64,000 nucleotides of DNA, from contig CM077034.1 in assembly GCA_039090855.1 (NCBI GenBank), positions 231,015,005 through 231,079,004 on the forward strand, written 5' to 3'. Below the pieces are notes generated by a model. That model was given only the letters and a program-made list of their open reading frames with translations. It was not told the origin of the DNA and ran no database searches. This stretch comes from Macrothele yani (lineage: Eukaryota; Arthropoda; Arachnida; Araneae; Macrothelidae). The position numbers were made by a program, and so were the translations under genes. This document shows, piece after piece, positions 32,072 to 42,313 of the stretch (positions are counted from its first letter, which is position 1; each line of letters starts with the position of its first letter).

Positions 32072-33615
32072 CACTGCCAGACAATTGCTAAGGACGGATG
32101 ACAATAGCAACGATAGCAACCATAAAATGGAAGGCAGCAAAATGTGGAAATTAGCAAAAGTGCGGGATACAGTAAGACGTGTTGTACATATGCAAATTTT
32201 GGATTGCCGAACTTGTTCGTGACGTCATAGCGCTGATAAGAGATATAAAGGATTTGACGCGTATTCACCGTTGTTGTTCAAACGCAAAGTTGAAAGGGAA
32301 AGAATCAATTGACGAACTTGCAATTTTCAGTATGTCTTCCCGACATCACCTAGATGATTTTACGCGTGGCCGTATTATTGGCAAGATTGAAGAAGGGAGA
32401 AAAATAACAGATGTTGCCAGGCAGTTCGACGTCAGCCTCAGTGTTGTTTCAAGGCTTTGGAAATCATTTCAAACAAATGGAGAGTGTAGCAAACGTCACG
32501 GGGAGGTCGTGTACGCAGTACGACACCTGCAGAAGATCGGTACATAGTGCTATCAACAAAAAGACACCACCGGCGCAGCACAGCTAGTGAGGTAGCAAAT
32601 CAGTTTATGGTTGCTACTGGCAAGCGGATCTCCCGAAAAACTGTCGCCAGACGTTTGCATGAAGGAGGACTATACGCCCGCCGTCCTGTTGTGTGCATCC
32701 CATTGTCCAGACGTCACCGTACCGCCCGTTTGCAATGGTGCCATCAACATCGCAATTGGACTGATAACGACTGGTGTGCTGTCCTCTTCTCAGATGAGAG
32801 TAGATACAGTCTATCGTCTGATTGTCGACGACAACTGATCTGGCGTGATAGTGGTACTGCATATTGTCCAGCAAACATACAGGAAAGGGACCGATATCCG
32901 ACATGTAGTGTCATGGTATGGGCTGGCATCATGATCAATGGCCGTACGCCCCTCTATGTGCTTCCAACTGGGACTATGACTGGCCAACGATACATTAATG
33001 TTGTTCTGCTACCTCATGTTCGCATGTTCCGTGGTGCTGTCGGTGATAGATTCATTTTCATTGGACGACAACGCAACATGTCATCGAACAGTCGCTGTCC
33101 AGGAGTGTCTTGAGAGCGAGGATATTCAACGCCTCGTATGGCCAGCACGTTCTCCAGATCTGAATCCCATTGAAAATGTGTGGGATGCTTTGGGGAGGAG
33201 TCTTGCTGGTCGCCAATGCCCTCCAATAAACAAGGACACCCTCATCCGTGCACTGACAGAGGAATGGGATAAATTACCCCAACAGCTGCTTGATAATGTT
33301 GTGCAAAGCATGACACGACGTGTGGAATCTTGCATCGCCCTCCATGGTGTCCATATCCCGTATTGACATCTTACGCCGGAAAGCCTGCGGACGGTAATTG
33401 CATTTTTATTACGTTTACGTATTCTGCACAAAATGGCTTGTTTGTCCATTGAACACGTTCCAAAGCCTTCTGGATTTCAGAGCACAATAAATTGTCTTTC
33501 TTGTAATGTCCTGGCATTCTGACATTATTTTATTTCGCTTGGCATCCAACCACACTTACTTTTTTATGCGCTATATAGCCGTTTATGATCCGTCCTTAGC
33601 AATTGTCCAGCAGTG
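32072..33615 (+). mobile_element. Tc1-like transposon with both inverted repeats
   Basis: The left end CACTGCCAGACAATTGCTAA at 32072 pairs with the right end whose complement reads CACTGCTGGACAATTGCTAA (ending at 33615). Both abut TA (32070-32071 and 33616-33617). The same terminal sequence occurs alone at about 63406 beside the 42-bp array. Confidence 0.93.
32332..33366 (+). pseudogene. Tc1-like transposase, close to intact
   Basis: ATG 32332 starts MSSRHHLDDFTRGRIIGKIE, a normal first helix-turn-helix, continuing to VSRLWKSFQTNGECSKRHG. A one-base frameshift near 32500 leads to YIVLSTKRHHRRSTASEVAN. Then come VLFSDESRYSLSSDCRRQLI (first catalytic aspartate) and CSVMVWAGIMINGRTPLYVL. A second frameshift near 33065 precedes LDDNATCHRTVAVQECLESE (second aspartate) and WPARSPDLNPIENVWDALGR (catalytic glutamate). 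I count 34 residues between the second aspartate and the glutamate, as in DD34E Tc1 elements. Stop follows HIPY at 33366. About 345 codons in total, two frameshifts. Confidence 0.92.
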
Positions 33616-33617
33616 TA

Positions 33618-34011
33618 TATTTTCATTAAACTTTTTATATGTAACTTAGCTTGTTCTATACAACCTTCTTCTTAATTAGAGTGACGTTCCACTGTGGACT
33701 CTTTTTTCACATTTTTACAGTATCTCATTTTAAAATTCACCTGGGGATATGCTGGAAGTTAGCACAAAAGATCTAATGATGTGATTTTGACTTTCAACTT
33801 TTGCTTCAGTTAAATAAAGTCATTTTTGTTATCTAGTTTTACTTTCAGTTATATGTTATATTGTGCAACGACAGCATTCCAACAGTTAGTATTATTTTCA
33901 TGAATTTCTTCAACAAGTATTTCTTGTTACAATATAGTAACGCATTTACTGAACTGAAAGCTAAGAATTATATTCCCCAAAGTGAAGATTTTCTGCTCTT
34001 TTTGTTTGCAG
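33618..34011 (+). other. Intron upstream of SPT5 exon B
   Basis: AT-rich unique-looking intron. It ends in a pyrimidine-rich stretch (TTTCTGCTCTTTTTGTTTGC) and the acceptor AG at 34010-34011. No other feature recognised. Confidence 0.7.
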
Positions 34012-34143
34012 CCTCTTCAGATTAAAAGTGTAGTAGCTGCCGAAGTTAAGGGTTATATATATGTTGAAGCATTCAAGCAGTCGCACGTGAAACGTGTCAT
34101 AGAAGGCGTAGGGAGCTTACGATTGGGCCAGTATCGTCAAACA
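34012..34143 (+). CDS. Spt5: SPT5 exon B (C-terminal part of the NGN domain)
   Basis: The acceptor TTGTTTGCAG precedes 34012 and the donor ACA/GTAAGT follows 34143. The 44 codons read [40 protein letters not shown] and YRQT in phase 0 at both ends. This is the second half of the NGN domain, which contacts SPT4 and the RNA polymerase II clamp. Human SPT5 has [20 protein letters not shown] at this place, so the exon lacks one residue (AAEV against APEHV). It also carries GQYRQT where human has GYWNQQ. These are substitutions at a loop and at the domain end; the frame is intact, so I regard the exon as functional. Confidence 0.96.
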
Positions 34144-34559
34144 GTAAGTTTAGAAGTGTACTAATATTGATTTATTTTATTGAAGCATTGCTCATTGACT
34201 CATGACATCCATGAAATTTATCAGTTTTGCTAAACAATAATAATGCCTCCAGGAAATAAACTTCTGAAAATTTGATCTTTTATTTTTCTTAAAATATCAG
34301 TATTGTAAATTTTGTTTTCGAACTTATTTTTCTCGGTGTTACTACGTGCGGGATTAATGTGGAGTGTTTTTAGGTACTTCTGTCCTAAAGACTATTTAAT
34401 CTATAAAAGTTAAGAAAGCATCACTTGAAAGCTCGGTTTATTATCTTCCCAGGTAAATCATTGATAACATTCTTTATCTCTGAATAAAGCTCATGTTGAG
34501 AAATGGCTTCCTAGTTTCTTAATTCAATTACTAATCTAAAACAACTATTATGGGAATTT
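34144..34559 (+). other. Start of the 18.5-kb SPT5 intron
   Basis: No coding trace. The end of this stretch may be 3' non-coding sequence of the neighbouring Penelope-like element: the ATAAAGCTCATG at about 34486 resembles 43781-43792. Confidence 0.55.
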
Positions 34560-35500
34560 TACTAGGAAAGGTTTTCATTTAAATTGCAAATTTTCGGAGC
34601 AAACTCTTCTTCTTCTTCAGGCTGTCTTGTTGTTGTCACTTATTTCTGTCACTATCACGGTTACGGTTTACCTTGACGGTTACGGTTAACCTTGACGGTT
34701 TAGGTTATTTTTCAACAAATCCTGCCAGATGTTAGGCAGGGAAACTCCTTTGCAGTCATTGATGATGGAATTTTGATTTTTCTCAATCTCTATTCCTTCT
34801 TTCAGCTTTCTTTTTTGAAAATTGCTTTGGAAACTGATGACTTTAAGGGAATTCCAATCCATGCTGTGCCCAGTTTCTCTAACATGTCTATCTAATTCAG
34901 TTTTGTTGGAGGCATTTTTTATAGCTGCTTTATGCTCAGCTATACGAGTTTCTAGTCTGCGTCCTGTTTCACCTATGTAAGATAGTCCACAACTACATTT
35001 TACTTCATAGACTACTCCTTGCATTTTTAAAATATCTTCTTCTCTTTGAACTATATTAGGGAAATTTTTTTTAACTTTGTTCTCTAAACTTGGAGCTAGC
35101 CTAATATTGTACTTCTAACTAATTCTCTTTAAAGACTCAAATAAACCTTTGTGATAAGAAATTTTTCTAGTGAATTTTACTTGTTGCTTTTGCGGGTTCT
35201 TCGTACCATTCAAATTCAGAAGCTTCTGAATTTCTTCTTTAGGACAGTTATTCTCTGCAATTATTACTTTAAGTTCTTCTTTATGGGCTTCTTTTTTATC
35301 TGCAGTAGAAACTGTTTTATTAATTTTTTCTAAAAACTGACTTGCTACATTTTTCTTAATAGAAACTGGATGATAGGAATTGAAATCCACTAGTCTATTA
35401 GTATTCATTGTTTTTTGTACCAACTAGTGAGGAATTTTTCATCTTCATAATAGATAGTAATATCTAGGTCCTCCTCAGAAAAGATTACTACAATAGCCTT
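34560..35500 (-). pseudogene. Penelope-like element, 3' part: RT end, linker and GIY-YIG endonuclease
   Basis: On the minus strand the reading begins with FSEEDLDITIYYEDEKFLTS (about 35465-35415), the end of the RT domain. It continues TNRLVDFNSYHPVSIKKNVA, a basic linker with FTRKISYHKGLFESLKR, and after a stop at about 35115 the GIY-YIG domain: GVVYEVKCSCGLSYIGETGR, RLETRIAEHKAAIKNASNKT and GHSMDWNSLKVI, with the end at about 34686. The GIY-YIG signature is VVY...SYIG. The downstream bases contain a short repeated GGTTACGGTT motif (34657-34703). It is joined head to head with the 5' part at 35505-36310. Confidence 0.88.
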
Positions 35501-35504
35501 ACAA

Positions 35505-36310
35505 AATTCCAGAAGCAAGTAAGGAATCCTCAAAAAAAGTTTGATAATAGTCAATTAAAAGCTCTTAAAATTTCAGAAAAAATGAAAGTGTAGTTGCTGT
35601 GAAAACAGACAAAAGTAAGTTGATTACTATTATGGATAAGAAAGATTATCTAGAAAAGATGGAAGAAGAACTAAAAAAGCCTATGTATGAAGAAGTAAAA
35701 GAAAACCCACTACCAGATTTGATTAAAAAAGTCTCTAAGCTTATTTCATTTCAAAAAAAGAAAAACCAGCTTCCAGAAAACTATAAACAATTCTCAAAAT
35801 TATAGTTCAGATTACCTCAAATATATGGAATAGTCAAACTGCATAAAGAATACCAACCAATTAGACCAATAACAGACTCAAAAACTCTTTTCTTTCAAAT
35901 CTAAACTACTTTTTAAAGTCATACCTACAGAATCTTTTAAAAGAGCCACCTAACTTGATAAAAAACTCAGTGCAGCTAAAAGAAAAACTAGAACTTCTTC
36001 CTAAATTAGATTCTCCTATTATGGGTAGTTTAGACATAGTGTCTATGTATACTCACATTAATATAGATCAACTTATAGACTTTATAGCGGAAGACTTGGC
36101 AGACCTAATAGTTTTTCACAACAAAGAAAAAAACATATTAGTTGGAATTTTTGAAATGCTTACCTTCTCTTTGCAGAACAACTACTTTCAATTTGGGAAA
36201 ACATTTTTCATTTAAAAATCGGGGCTAGCTATGGGCTCCCCACTCTCCCCACTCTCCCCACTCTTAGCTAATTATTATGTGGGTAAACTAGAAGAAAAGA
36301 TACTAATACA
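35505..36310 (+). pseudogene. Penelope-like element, 5' part of the reverse transcriptase (inverted)
   Basis: Plus strand: VKTDKSKLITIMDKKDYLEK (about 35597-35655), then PQIYGIVKLHKEYQPIRPIT (about 35812-35870), the fingers motif of Penelope-like RT. LDSPIMGSLDIVSMYTHINI (palm aspartate, about 36003-36064) follows, and after a stop SGLAMGSPLSPL with LLANYY (about 36220-36285). The order is correct, but the catalytic YxDD that should follow is absent: the copy stops at 36310 where an RTE-type LINE begins. The missing RT end is on the opposite strand at 35500 and below. Confidence 0.88.
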
Positions 36311-38040
36311 ACCCACATCATCATCATCATCATTGTCAACCATTATCAATCCACTGCTGGACGAAGGTCTGCCCAAGTTTCCTCCACAACGGTCTGTCTT
36401 GTGCCAGTCTCCTCCATGTCACTCCCGCATACTTTCCAATTTCATCCACCCATCTCCCATGTGGTCTTCTTCTGGGTCTTTTTCTGTCCCTTGGAATCCA
36501 ATCTAAAATTTCGGCTGTCCATCGATGGTCTGTTCTTCTGGCAGTATGTCCAGCCCATTGCCATTTCAGGGATTTAACTCTGATCATGATGTCTTCCACT
36601 CTTGTCATTTTTCGGATCCACGTGTTCCTCTTCTTATCTCTCCTGGTTACACCAAGCATGCACCTCTCCATGCTGCTTTGAGTTGTCTGCAGCCTTTGTA
36701 TGTCTCTTTTAGCTAAGGTCCACGTCTCTGCACCATACGTAAGCACTGGAAGGATGCATTGATCAAACACTTTTCTTTTAAGACATAATGGCATATTGCT
36801 CTTGAAAATTATGCTGTTTCTTCCAAAAGCTCTCCAGGCAAGTTTTGTACGCCGATTAATTTCTTCATCAATGTGACCCTCACTTGATATCTGCTGTCCA
36901 AGATAAACGTACGTGTCTGTTATCTCCAGCTTTTCTCCATCAATCGATAAATCTTCATTTCTTGTAAAAGCATTGAACATCACTTTTGTCTTCTGAAAGT
37001 CAATTTTTAATCCCACTTCTTTACTCTTGTCAGCTAGTTCCTGGATCATACTCTGTAGCTCTGATGGGGTAGTTGCAAAAATGACTATGTCATCAGCAAA
37101 ACGAAGGTGGGTTAGATAATCTCCATTAATCTTTTTCCCTTTGTTTTCCAGTTCAGTGATTGAAAGACATTTTCCAATGTGGCAGTAAAGAGCTTCGGAG
37201 ATATGGTGTCACCTTGTCTCACTCCTTTTCCAATTTTAATGTGTGTTGTATTTTCAAACAGCCGAATCTTTGCACTTGCATTTTCATAGATGTTATTAAT
37301 AATATTAATGTATGCAACTTCAATACCGCAGGATTTCAGAGCCATTGTAACTGCTGATGGTTTCACCGAATCAAAGGCTTTTTCATAATCGATAAAAGCC
37401 ATGCACAATGGAAGTTCATATTCCCTCGCTCTTTCAATTAGTTCTCTCAGTACGTGGATATGATCTATTGTGCTGTAGCCACTCCTGAATCCAGCTTGTT
37501 CTCTCGGTTGAGCCATGTCCAGTGTCACCTTCAAGTGGTGTGAAAGAACTTTAGTGAAGATTTTATAAACCACTGATAGGAGGCTGATAGGTCTGTAGTT
37601 CCTGAGATCCTCAATGTCACCTTTTTTATGTAGCAAGATCATTGTAGCGTTGTTCCAATCCTCAGGAATTTTCCCTTCATTAAGGCATCGAGTGAAAATT
37701 TGGGCGAGTACTGTTTCGATTTCTCCACTTGCTTCTTGTATGAAGTCTACAGTAATTCCATCTTCTCCTGGAGCTTTTCCCCGCTTCATGTTCTTGATTG
37801 CATGTGCAACTTCTGCTGGAAGGACTGGAGGAACTCTGGTACTGGTATCTTTCATGATGTCTGGAGTACATGTATCATCCCTTTCATATAATTTGGAGTA
37901 GAAATCTTTCACTCTTGTCAAAATTTCACCTCTATATCTTGTTACAGAACCGTCTTCTTTTCTCAGTGCCATAATCTGTTTTCTTCCCTTACTGAGATGT
38001 CCCTTTGCTATCTTTAGGCTTTGGTTGTTTTCAATTGCTT
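36311..38040 (-). pseudogene. RTE-type LINE, reverse transcriptase and 3' end, 5' truncated
   Basis: Minus strand from 38040. PPVLPAEVAHAIKNMKRGKA and PGEDGITVDFI, then WNNATMILLHKKGDIEDLRN and YRPISLLSVVYKIFTKVLS, EQAGFRSGYSTIDHIHVLRE, CMAFIDYEKAFDSV (palm aspartate) and IGKGVRQGDTISPKLFTATL. After a stop and frameshift near 37150 comes the catalytic box LRFADDIVIFATTPSEL (about 37100). The thumb and C-terminal part follow (MLGVTRRDKKRNTWIRKMTR, WAGHTARRTDHRWTAEILDW), with stop at 36336. The 3' end has a short ATGATG-type tail (36318-36334 on this strand), as expected for the RTE clade. There is no endonuclease domain in this truncated copy. Confidence 0.92.
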
Positions 38041-38460
38041 TCCTTCAAATTGTATATGACATCATAAATGGTGTTTACAGTCACGTGTTTTGGTTAGATG
38101 CTTCCACGCGTTTGATAGAAATGGTGTGGATGCCATGTCATTAACAAGTTGCGAAGACTTCTGATATATATGGAAAGCTTCCAAAATATTAAGTTTGGTG
38201 GTTGAATCTGGCTTGTCAAATAAGTTTTCCTTCTTGAAAGAGAAATCCGTGATCCTTTTTGTAACAGTGTTTAGCCATCGATGAATTCTTTAGGTCACAA
38301 TTCCGAATGTAGGTCTTGTGCTCCTTTAATCGAAAACGCAAGGCTCTACGGGTCTGTCCTATATACGAAGCGCCGCATTCACATGGAATTTGATAAATTC
38401 CCCACGAGTTTTTGTCTTCCACATAGTCCTTTGATCCTAAAAATCTCATTTTGTTTATGG
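38041..38460 (-). pseudogene. Penelope-like GIY-YIG domain and C-terminus (inverted copy)
   Basis: Minus strand: MRFLGSKDYVEDKNSWGIYQ, IPCECGASYIGQTRRALRFR, LKEHKTYIRNCDLKNSSMAK and DHGFLFQEGKLI. After a small shift the C-terminus follows: EAFHIYQKSSQLVNDMASTP, then WKHLTKTRDCKHHL and stop. GIYQ and SYIG give the GIY-YIG signature. A near-identical domain lies in the opposite direction at 38820-39112, making an inverted pair. The C-terminal part matches the plus-strand segment at 42095-42190. Confidence 0.9.
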
Positions 38461-38569
38461 GTTTATACTATTTTTTCACCTCCACATGCCAAGTCTAATC
38501 ACATTTATCAACAAAAACTCAGTGCCTTTTACAGTTGCGTATATATCGCGCGATACATATATGTTCAGA

Positions 38570-39112
38570 TAAGGACAGTTTGAAAAAAGAACTTTATTTC
38601 CATAAACGTGTTGCAGTACAGCGAGGATACAACCCTTCCATTATAGACAAGGCTCTGAGAAAATTCCGGAAACCAAAGTCCATCTCCACATTAACTCCTG
38701 TGATGCGCCCATTGCGAGTGAATTTTGCCATTATTCCATTTTCCCGTGACATTGCCTTCAAAATTAAAAAAATCTCAAAACCTTTAATTTTAAGGTGATT
38801 TTTAAACCCATAAACAAAATGAGATTTTTAGGATCAAAGGACTATGTGGAAGACAAAAACTCGTGGGGAATTTATCAAATTCCATGTGAATGTGGCGCTT
38901 CGTATATAGGACAGACCCGTAGAGCCTTGCGTTTTCGATTAAAGGAGCACAAAACCTACATTCGGAGTTGTGACCTAAAGAAGTCCTCGATGGCTAAACA
39001 CTGTTACGAAAAGGATCACGGATTTCTCTTTGAAGAAGGAAAACTTATTGACAAGCCAGATTCAACCTACAAACTTGATATACTATTAAAAAGCACCAAT
39101 CACTTACCCTAA
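38570..39112 (+). pseudogene. Penelope-like linker and GIY-YIG domain (plus-strand copy)
   Basis: LKKELYFHKRVAVQRGYNPS and IIDKALRKFRKPKSISTLTP (about 38580-38700), then FAIIPFSRDIAFKIKKISK, which is the PLE linker, then a stop. Next MRFLGSKDYVEDKNSWGIYQ, CGASYIGQTRRALRFRLKEH and HGFLFEEGKLIDKPDSTYKL, with stop after NHLP at 39112. The C-terminal segment present in the inverted copy is missing. The domain differs from that copy at only a few residues. Confidence 0.9.
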
Positions 39113-39267
39113 AGATCATGGTAATTTCCATCCACAACACACTTCCAGCACGTCAATTATCGTAATGTTGTTGGCCTTCAAAGGTTTACAGACATCTTGC
39201 TTACGATTCCTTCTTCTTCCGGAGATGAAACATCGTATTTTTATTTTTTTTTAATTATTTGCTAGAC
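39113..39267. other. Intronic DNA without recognised genes
   Basis: Short AT-rich stretch between the Penelope-like piece and the SINE-A array. Confidence 0.5.
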
Positions 39268-39279
39268 AAACTACGCTGG

Positions 39280-41187
39280 GCCGCCCCGGTGGCGCAGTGG
39301 TCTAAGGCGCTGGCCTCTGATCATTCGTCCGTCTGGGGTCCGGGTTCGAATCCCGATGAGGGCCGCCCCGGTGGCTCAGTGGTCTAAGCGATGGCCTCTG
39401 ATCATTCGTCCGAACGGGGTCCGGGTTCGAATCCCGGTGAGGCATGGATGTTGTGTTTGTCTTACGGCACTGGCTCTTTCCCTTCCCTGGAACCAGTGAC
39501 CCTAAATTAGGGACGGGCGACTGCTTATAGCCCATTGAGTTGCTCACGGTGGTCGTTAAACCTCCAATAAAAAAAAAAAAAAAAAAAAATCCCGGTGAGG
39601 CATGGATGTTGTGCTTGTCTTACGGCACTGGCTCTCTCCCTTCCCTAGAACCAGTGACCCTAAAATTAGGGACGGGTGACTGCTTATAGCCCATTGAGTT
39701 GCTCACGGTGGTCGTTAAACCTCCAACCAAAAAAAAAAAAAAATCCCGGTGAGGCACGGATGTTGTGTTAGTCTTACGGCACTGGCTCTTTCCCTTCCCT
39801 GGAACCAGTGACCCTAAAATTAGGGACGGGTGACTGCTTATAGCCCATTAAGTTGCTCACGGTAGTCGTTAAACCTCCAACCAAAAAAAAAAAAAAATGC
39901 CGGTGAGGCATGGATGTTGTGTTAGTCTTACGGCACTGGCTCTTTCCCTTCCCTGGAACCAGTGACCCTAAAATTAGGGACGGGCGACTGCTTATAGCCC
40001 ATTGAGTTGCTCACGGTGGTCGTTAAACCTCCAATCAATCAATGGATGTTGTGTTTGCCTTACGGCACTGGCGCTCTCCCTTCCCTGGAACCAGTGACCC
40101 TAAATTAGGGACGGGCGACTGCTTATAGCCCATTGAGTTGCTCACGGTGGTCGTTAAACCTCCAATCAATCAATGGATGTTGTGTTTGCCTTACGGCACT
40201 GGCGCTCTCCCTTCCCTGGAACCAGTGACCCTAAATTAGGGACGGGCGACTGCTTATAGCCCATTGAGTTGCTCACGGTGGTCGTTAAACCTCCAACCAA
40301 AAAAAAAAAAAAGAATCCCGGTGAGGCATGGATGTTGTGTTTGTCTTACGGCACTGGCTCTCTCCCTTCCCTGGAACCAGTGACCCTAAATTAGGGACGG
40401 GCGACTGCTTATAGCCCATTGAGTTGCTCACGGTGGTCGTTAAACCTCCAACCAAAAAAAAAAAAGAATCCCGGTGAGGCATGGATGTTGTGTTTGTCTT
40501 ACGGCACTGGCTCTCTCCCTTCCCTGGAACCAGTGACCCTAAAATTAGGGACGGGCGACTGCTTATAGCCCATTGAGTTGCTCACGGTGGTCGTTAAACC
40601 TCCAATCAATCAATGGATGTTGTGTTTGCCTTACGGCACTGGCGCTCTCCCTTCCCTGGAACCAGTGACCCTAAATTAGGGACGGGCGACTGCTTATAGC
40701 CCATTGAGTTGCTCACGGTGGTCGTTAAACCTCCAATCAATCAATGGATGTTGTGTTTGCCTTACGGCACTGGCGCTCTCCCTTCCCTGGAACCAGTGAC
40801 CCTAAATTAGGGACGGGCGACTGCTTATAGCCCATTGAGTTGCTCACGGTGGTCGTTAAACCTCCAACCAAAAAAAAGAATCCCGGTGAGGCATGGATGT
40901 TGTGTTTGTCTTACGGCACTGGCTCTCTCCCTTCCCTGGAACCAGTGACCCTAAATTAGGGACGGGCGACTGCTTATAGCCCATTGAGTTGCTCACGGTG
41001 GTCGTTAAACCTCCAACCAAAAAAAAAAAAAAAAGAATCCCGGTGAGGCATGGATGTTGTGTTTGTCTTACGGCACTGGCTCTCTCCCTTCCCTGGAACC
41101 AGTGACCCTAAATTAGGGACGGGCGACTGCTTATAGCCTATTGAGTTGCTCACGGTGGTCGTTAAACCTCCAATCAAAAAAAAAAAA
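39280..41187 (+). mobile_element. SINE-A array: two tRNA-like heads followed by 12 tandem bodies
   Basis: Two tRNA-like heads lie in tandem (39280-39362 and 39363-39443). Body units then start at about 39444, 39602, 39758, 39911, 40044, 40174, 40330, 40483, 40615, 40745, 40895 and 41050. Two junction types alternate: an A-run followed by TCCCGGTGAGGCATGG, and CCAATCAATCAATGGATG with no A-run. The whole array is flanked by one direct repeat, AAACTACGCTGG, at 39268-39279 and 41188-41199. It is therefore a single insertion locus. No protein is encoded. Confidence 0.93.
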
Positions 41188-41329
41188 AAACTACGCTGGT
41201 TTTTTTTAGCCATATGAGATGTATCTATAGCTCGTCAATTCCATAAAAACCACACCAGCGTATTACTCATTCATACATTCAATTAAAAAACTATGTGCAC
41301 ATTCACACAACATTACATTCCTAGGTGGT

Positions 41330-42092
41330 TAAACCTTTGTCAACTGTGAGTAACAAAATGCTCCATCTGTTTCAAAATCTCTGCCACTCCCACTGCAAGT
41401 GTCACACTCATTCAGCCCCTCACACACAATCCTCTAGCGCTTTCAACAGACTACTGTCCTCATCAGGAAGCAGGTGTGTCTCACCCGCCCACCACAGCTC
41501 AAGTGAGCAGAGCCATCGAGGCACGGGCTCCAGTCGAAATCTCTGAATCATTGTGTCTGTGGCGCCATCTATTGTCATTGTTGCTCTTTTTTCTTTTTTC
41601 TTTCTAAGCTGTTGTTCAATTTTTACTAAGGCCTTCCATTGTTCGTTTAAGTTGCTAGGCTCATTAATGTTGCATAATCTTGATCTGTTTTTTTTTTTTT
41701 TCAATCAACACTGACTCTGCAATTCTTAACTGCCTTTCGTTTTCACAGCTCTTAATAATTTTAATATCCTCAAACCTTGGACATTGTTGATTTTCCATAC
41801 AGTATTGGGTTAATGCTGTGTTAGCTTCTTTTTATTCCAATTATTTATATGCTGGTTCAATCTATCCTTTAATTTATTCTTGGTGCTGCCTATATATGAC
41901 ACAGGTGCTTGCTGGTTTATAGGGATTTCATAAATTCCTGCTCTATCTAATTGGCGATTTTTTTCATTTTTAATCACTAAATTTTTTACAGTAAGTACCT
42001 GATTTCCTACCTGTACGTCATACTTGCCACAAACTTTATTAATTTCACCTGAAACATTTTCTACATATGGTATTGCCCCTATAGAGGAATTG
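41330..42092 (-). pseudogene. Penelope-like GIY-YIG fragment
   Basis: Minus strand: INSSIGAIPYVENVSGEINK, VKNLVIKNEKNRQLDRAGIY, EIPINQQAPVSYIGSTKNKL and KDRLNQHINNWNKKKLTQ (42090-41810). After a shift come YCMENQQCPRFEDIKIIKSC, ENERQLRIAESVLIEKKKN and INEPSNLNEQWKALVKIEQQ (to about 41600). AGIYEIP and SYIGS give the GIY-YIG signature. The sequence differs strongly from the other GIY-YIG copies in the window, so it is a different Penelope-like lineage. It is joined head to head at about 42093 with a plus-strand Penelope-like C-terminus. Confidence 0.8.
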
Positions 42093-42311
42093 ATAAGTAT
42101 TTGCAACTTGTTAATGACATAGCATCCACGCCAGTTCTATCAAACACGTGGAAGCATCTAACCAAAACACGTGACTGTAAACACCATTTATGATGTCATA
42201 TACAATTTGAATATTTACGTGCCATTCGTTCTGATGAAGCTTGGTCAATACCCAGCGAAACCATGGTCGGCTTGAGAAATAAAAAAATAAATATTTGTAA
42301 CAACTACGTTG
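42093..42311 (+). pseudogene. Penelope-like C-terminus and 3' tail
   Basis: Plus strand: QLVNDIASTPVLSNTWKHLT and KTRDCKHHL, then stop. This matches the C-terminus of the inverted copy at 38041-38150. The tail contains a hammerhead-like motif at 42221-42280 and an A/T-rich end (AAATAAAAAAATAAATATTT). A Tc1 element inserted at TA 42312-42313. Confidence 0.8.
42221..42280 (+). ncRNA. Candidate hammerhead ribozyme motif in a Penelope-like tail
   Basis: CTGATGA at 42231-42237, then a stem II of GCTTGG and CCCAGC around TCAATA with one mismatch, then GAAA at 42257-42260. Next ACC, AT, GGT gives a very short stem III, and TC at 42267-42268 is the predicted cleavage position. Penelope-like elements are known to carry hammerheads with minimal stem III. 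Stem I is weak here (about 3 pairs with wobbles), so activity is doubtful. Confidence 0.45.
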
Positions 42312-42313
42312 TA

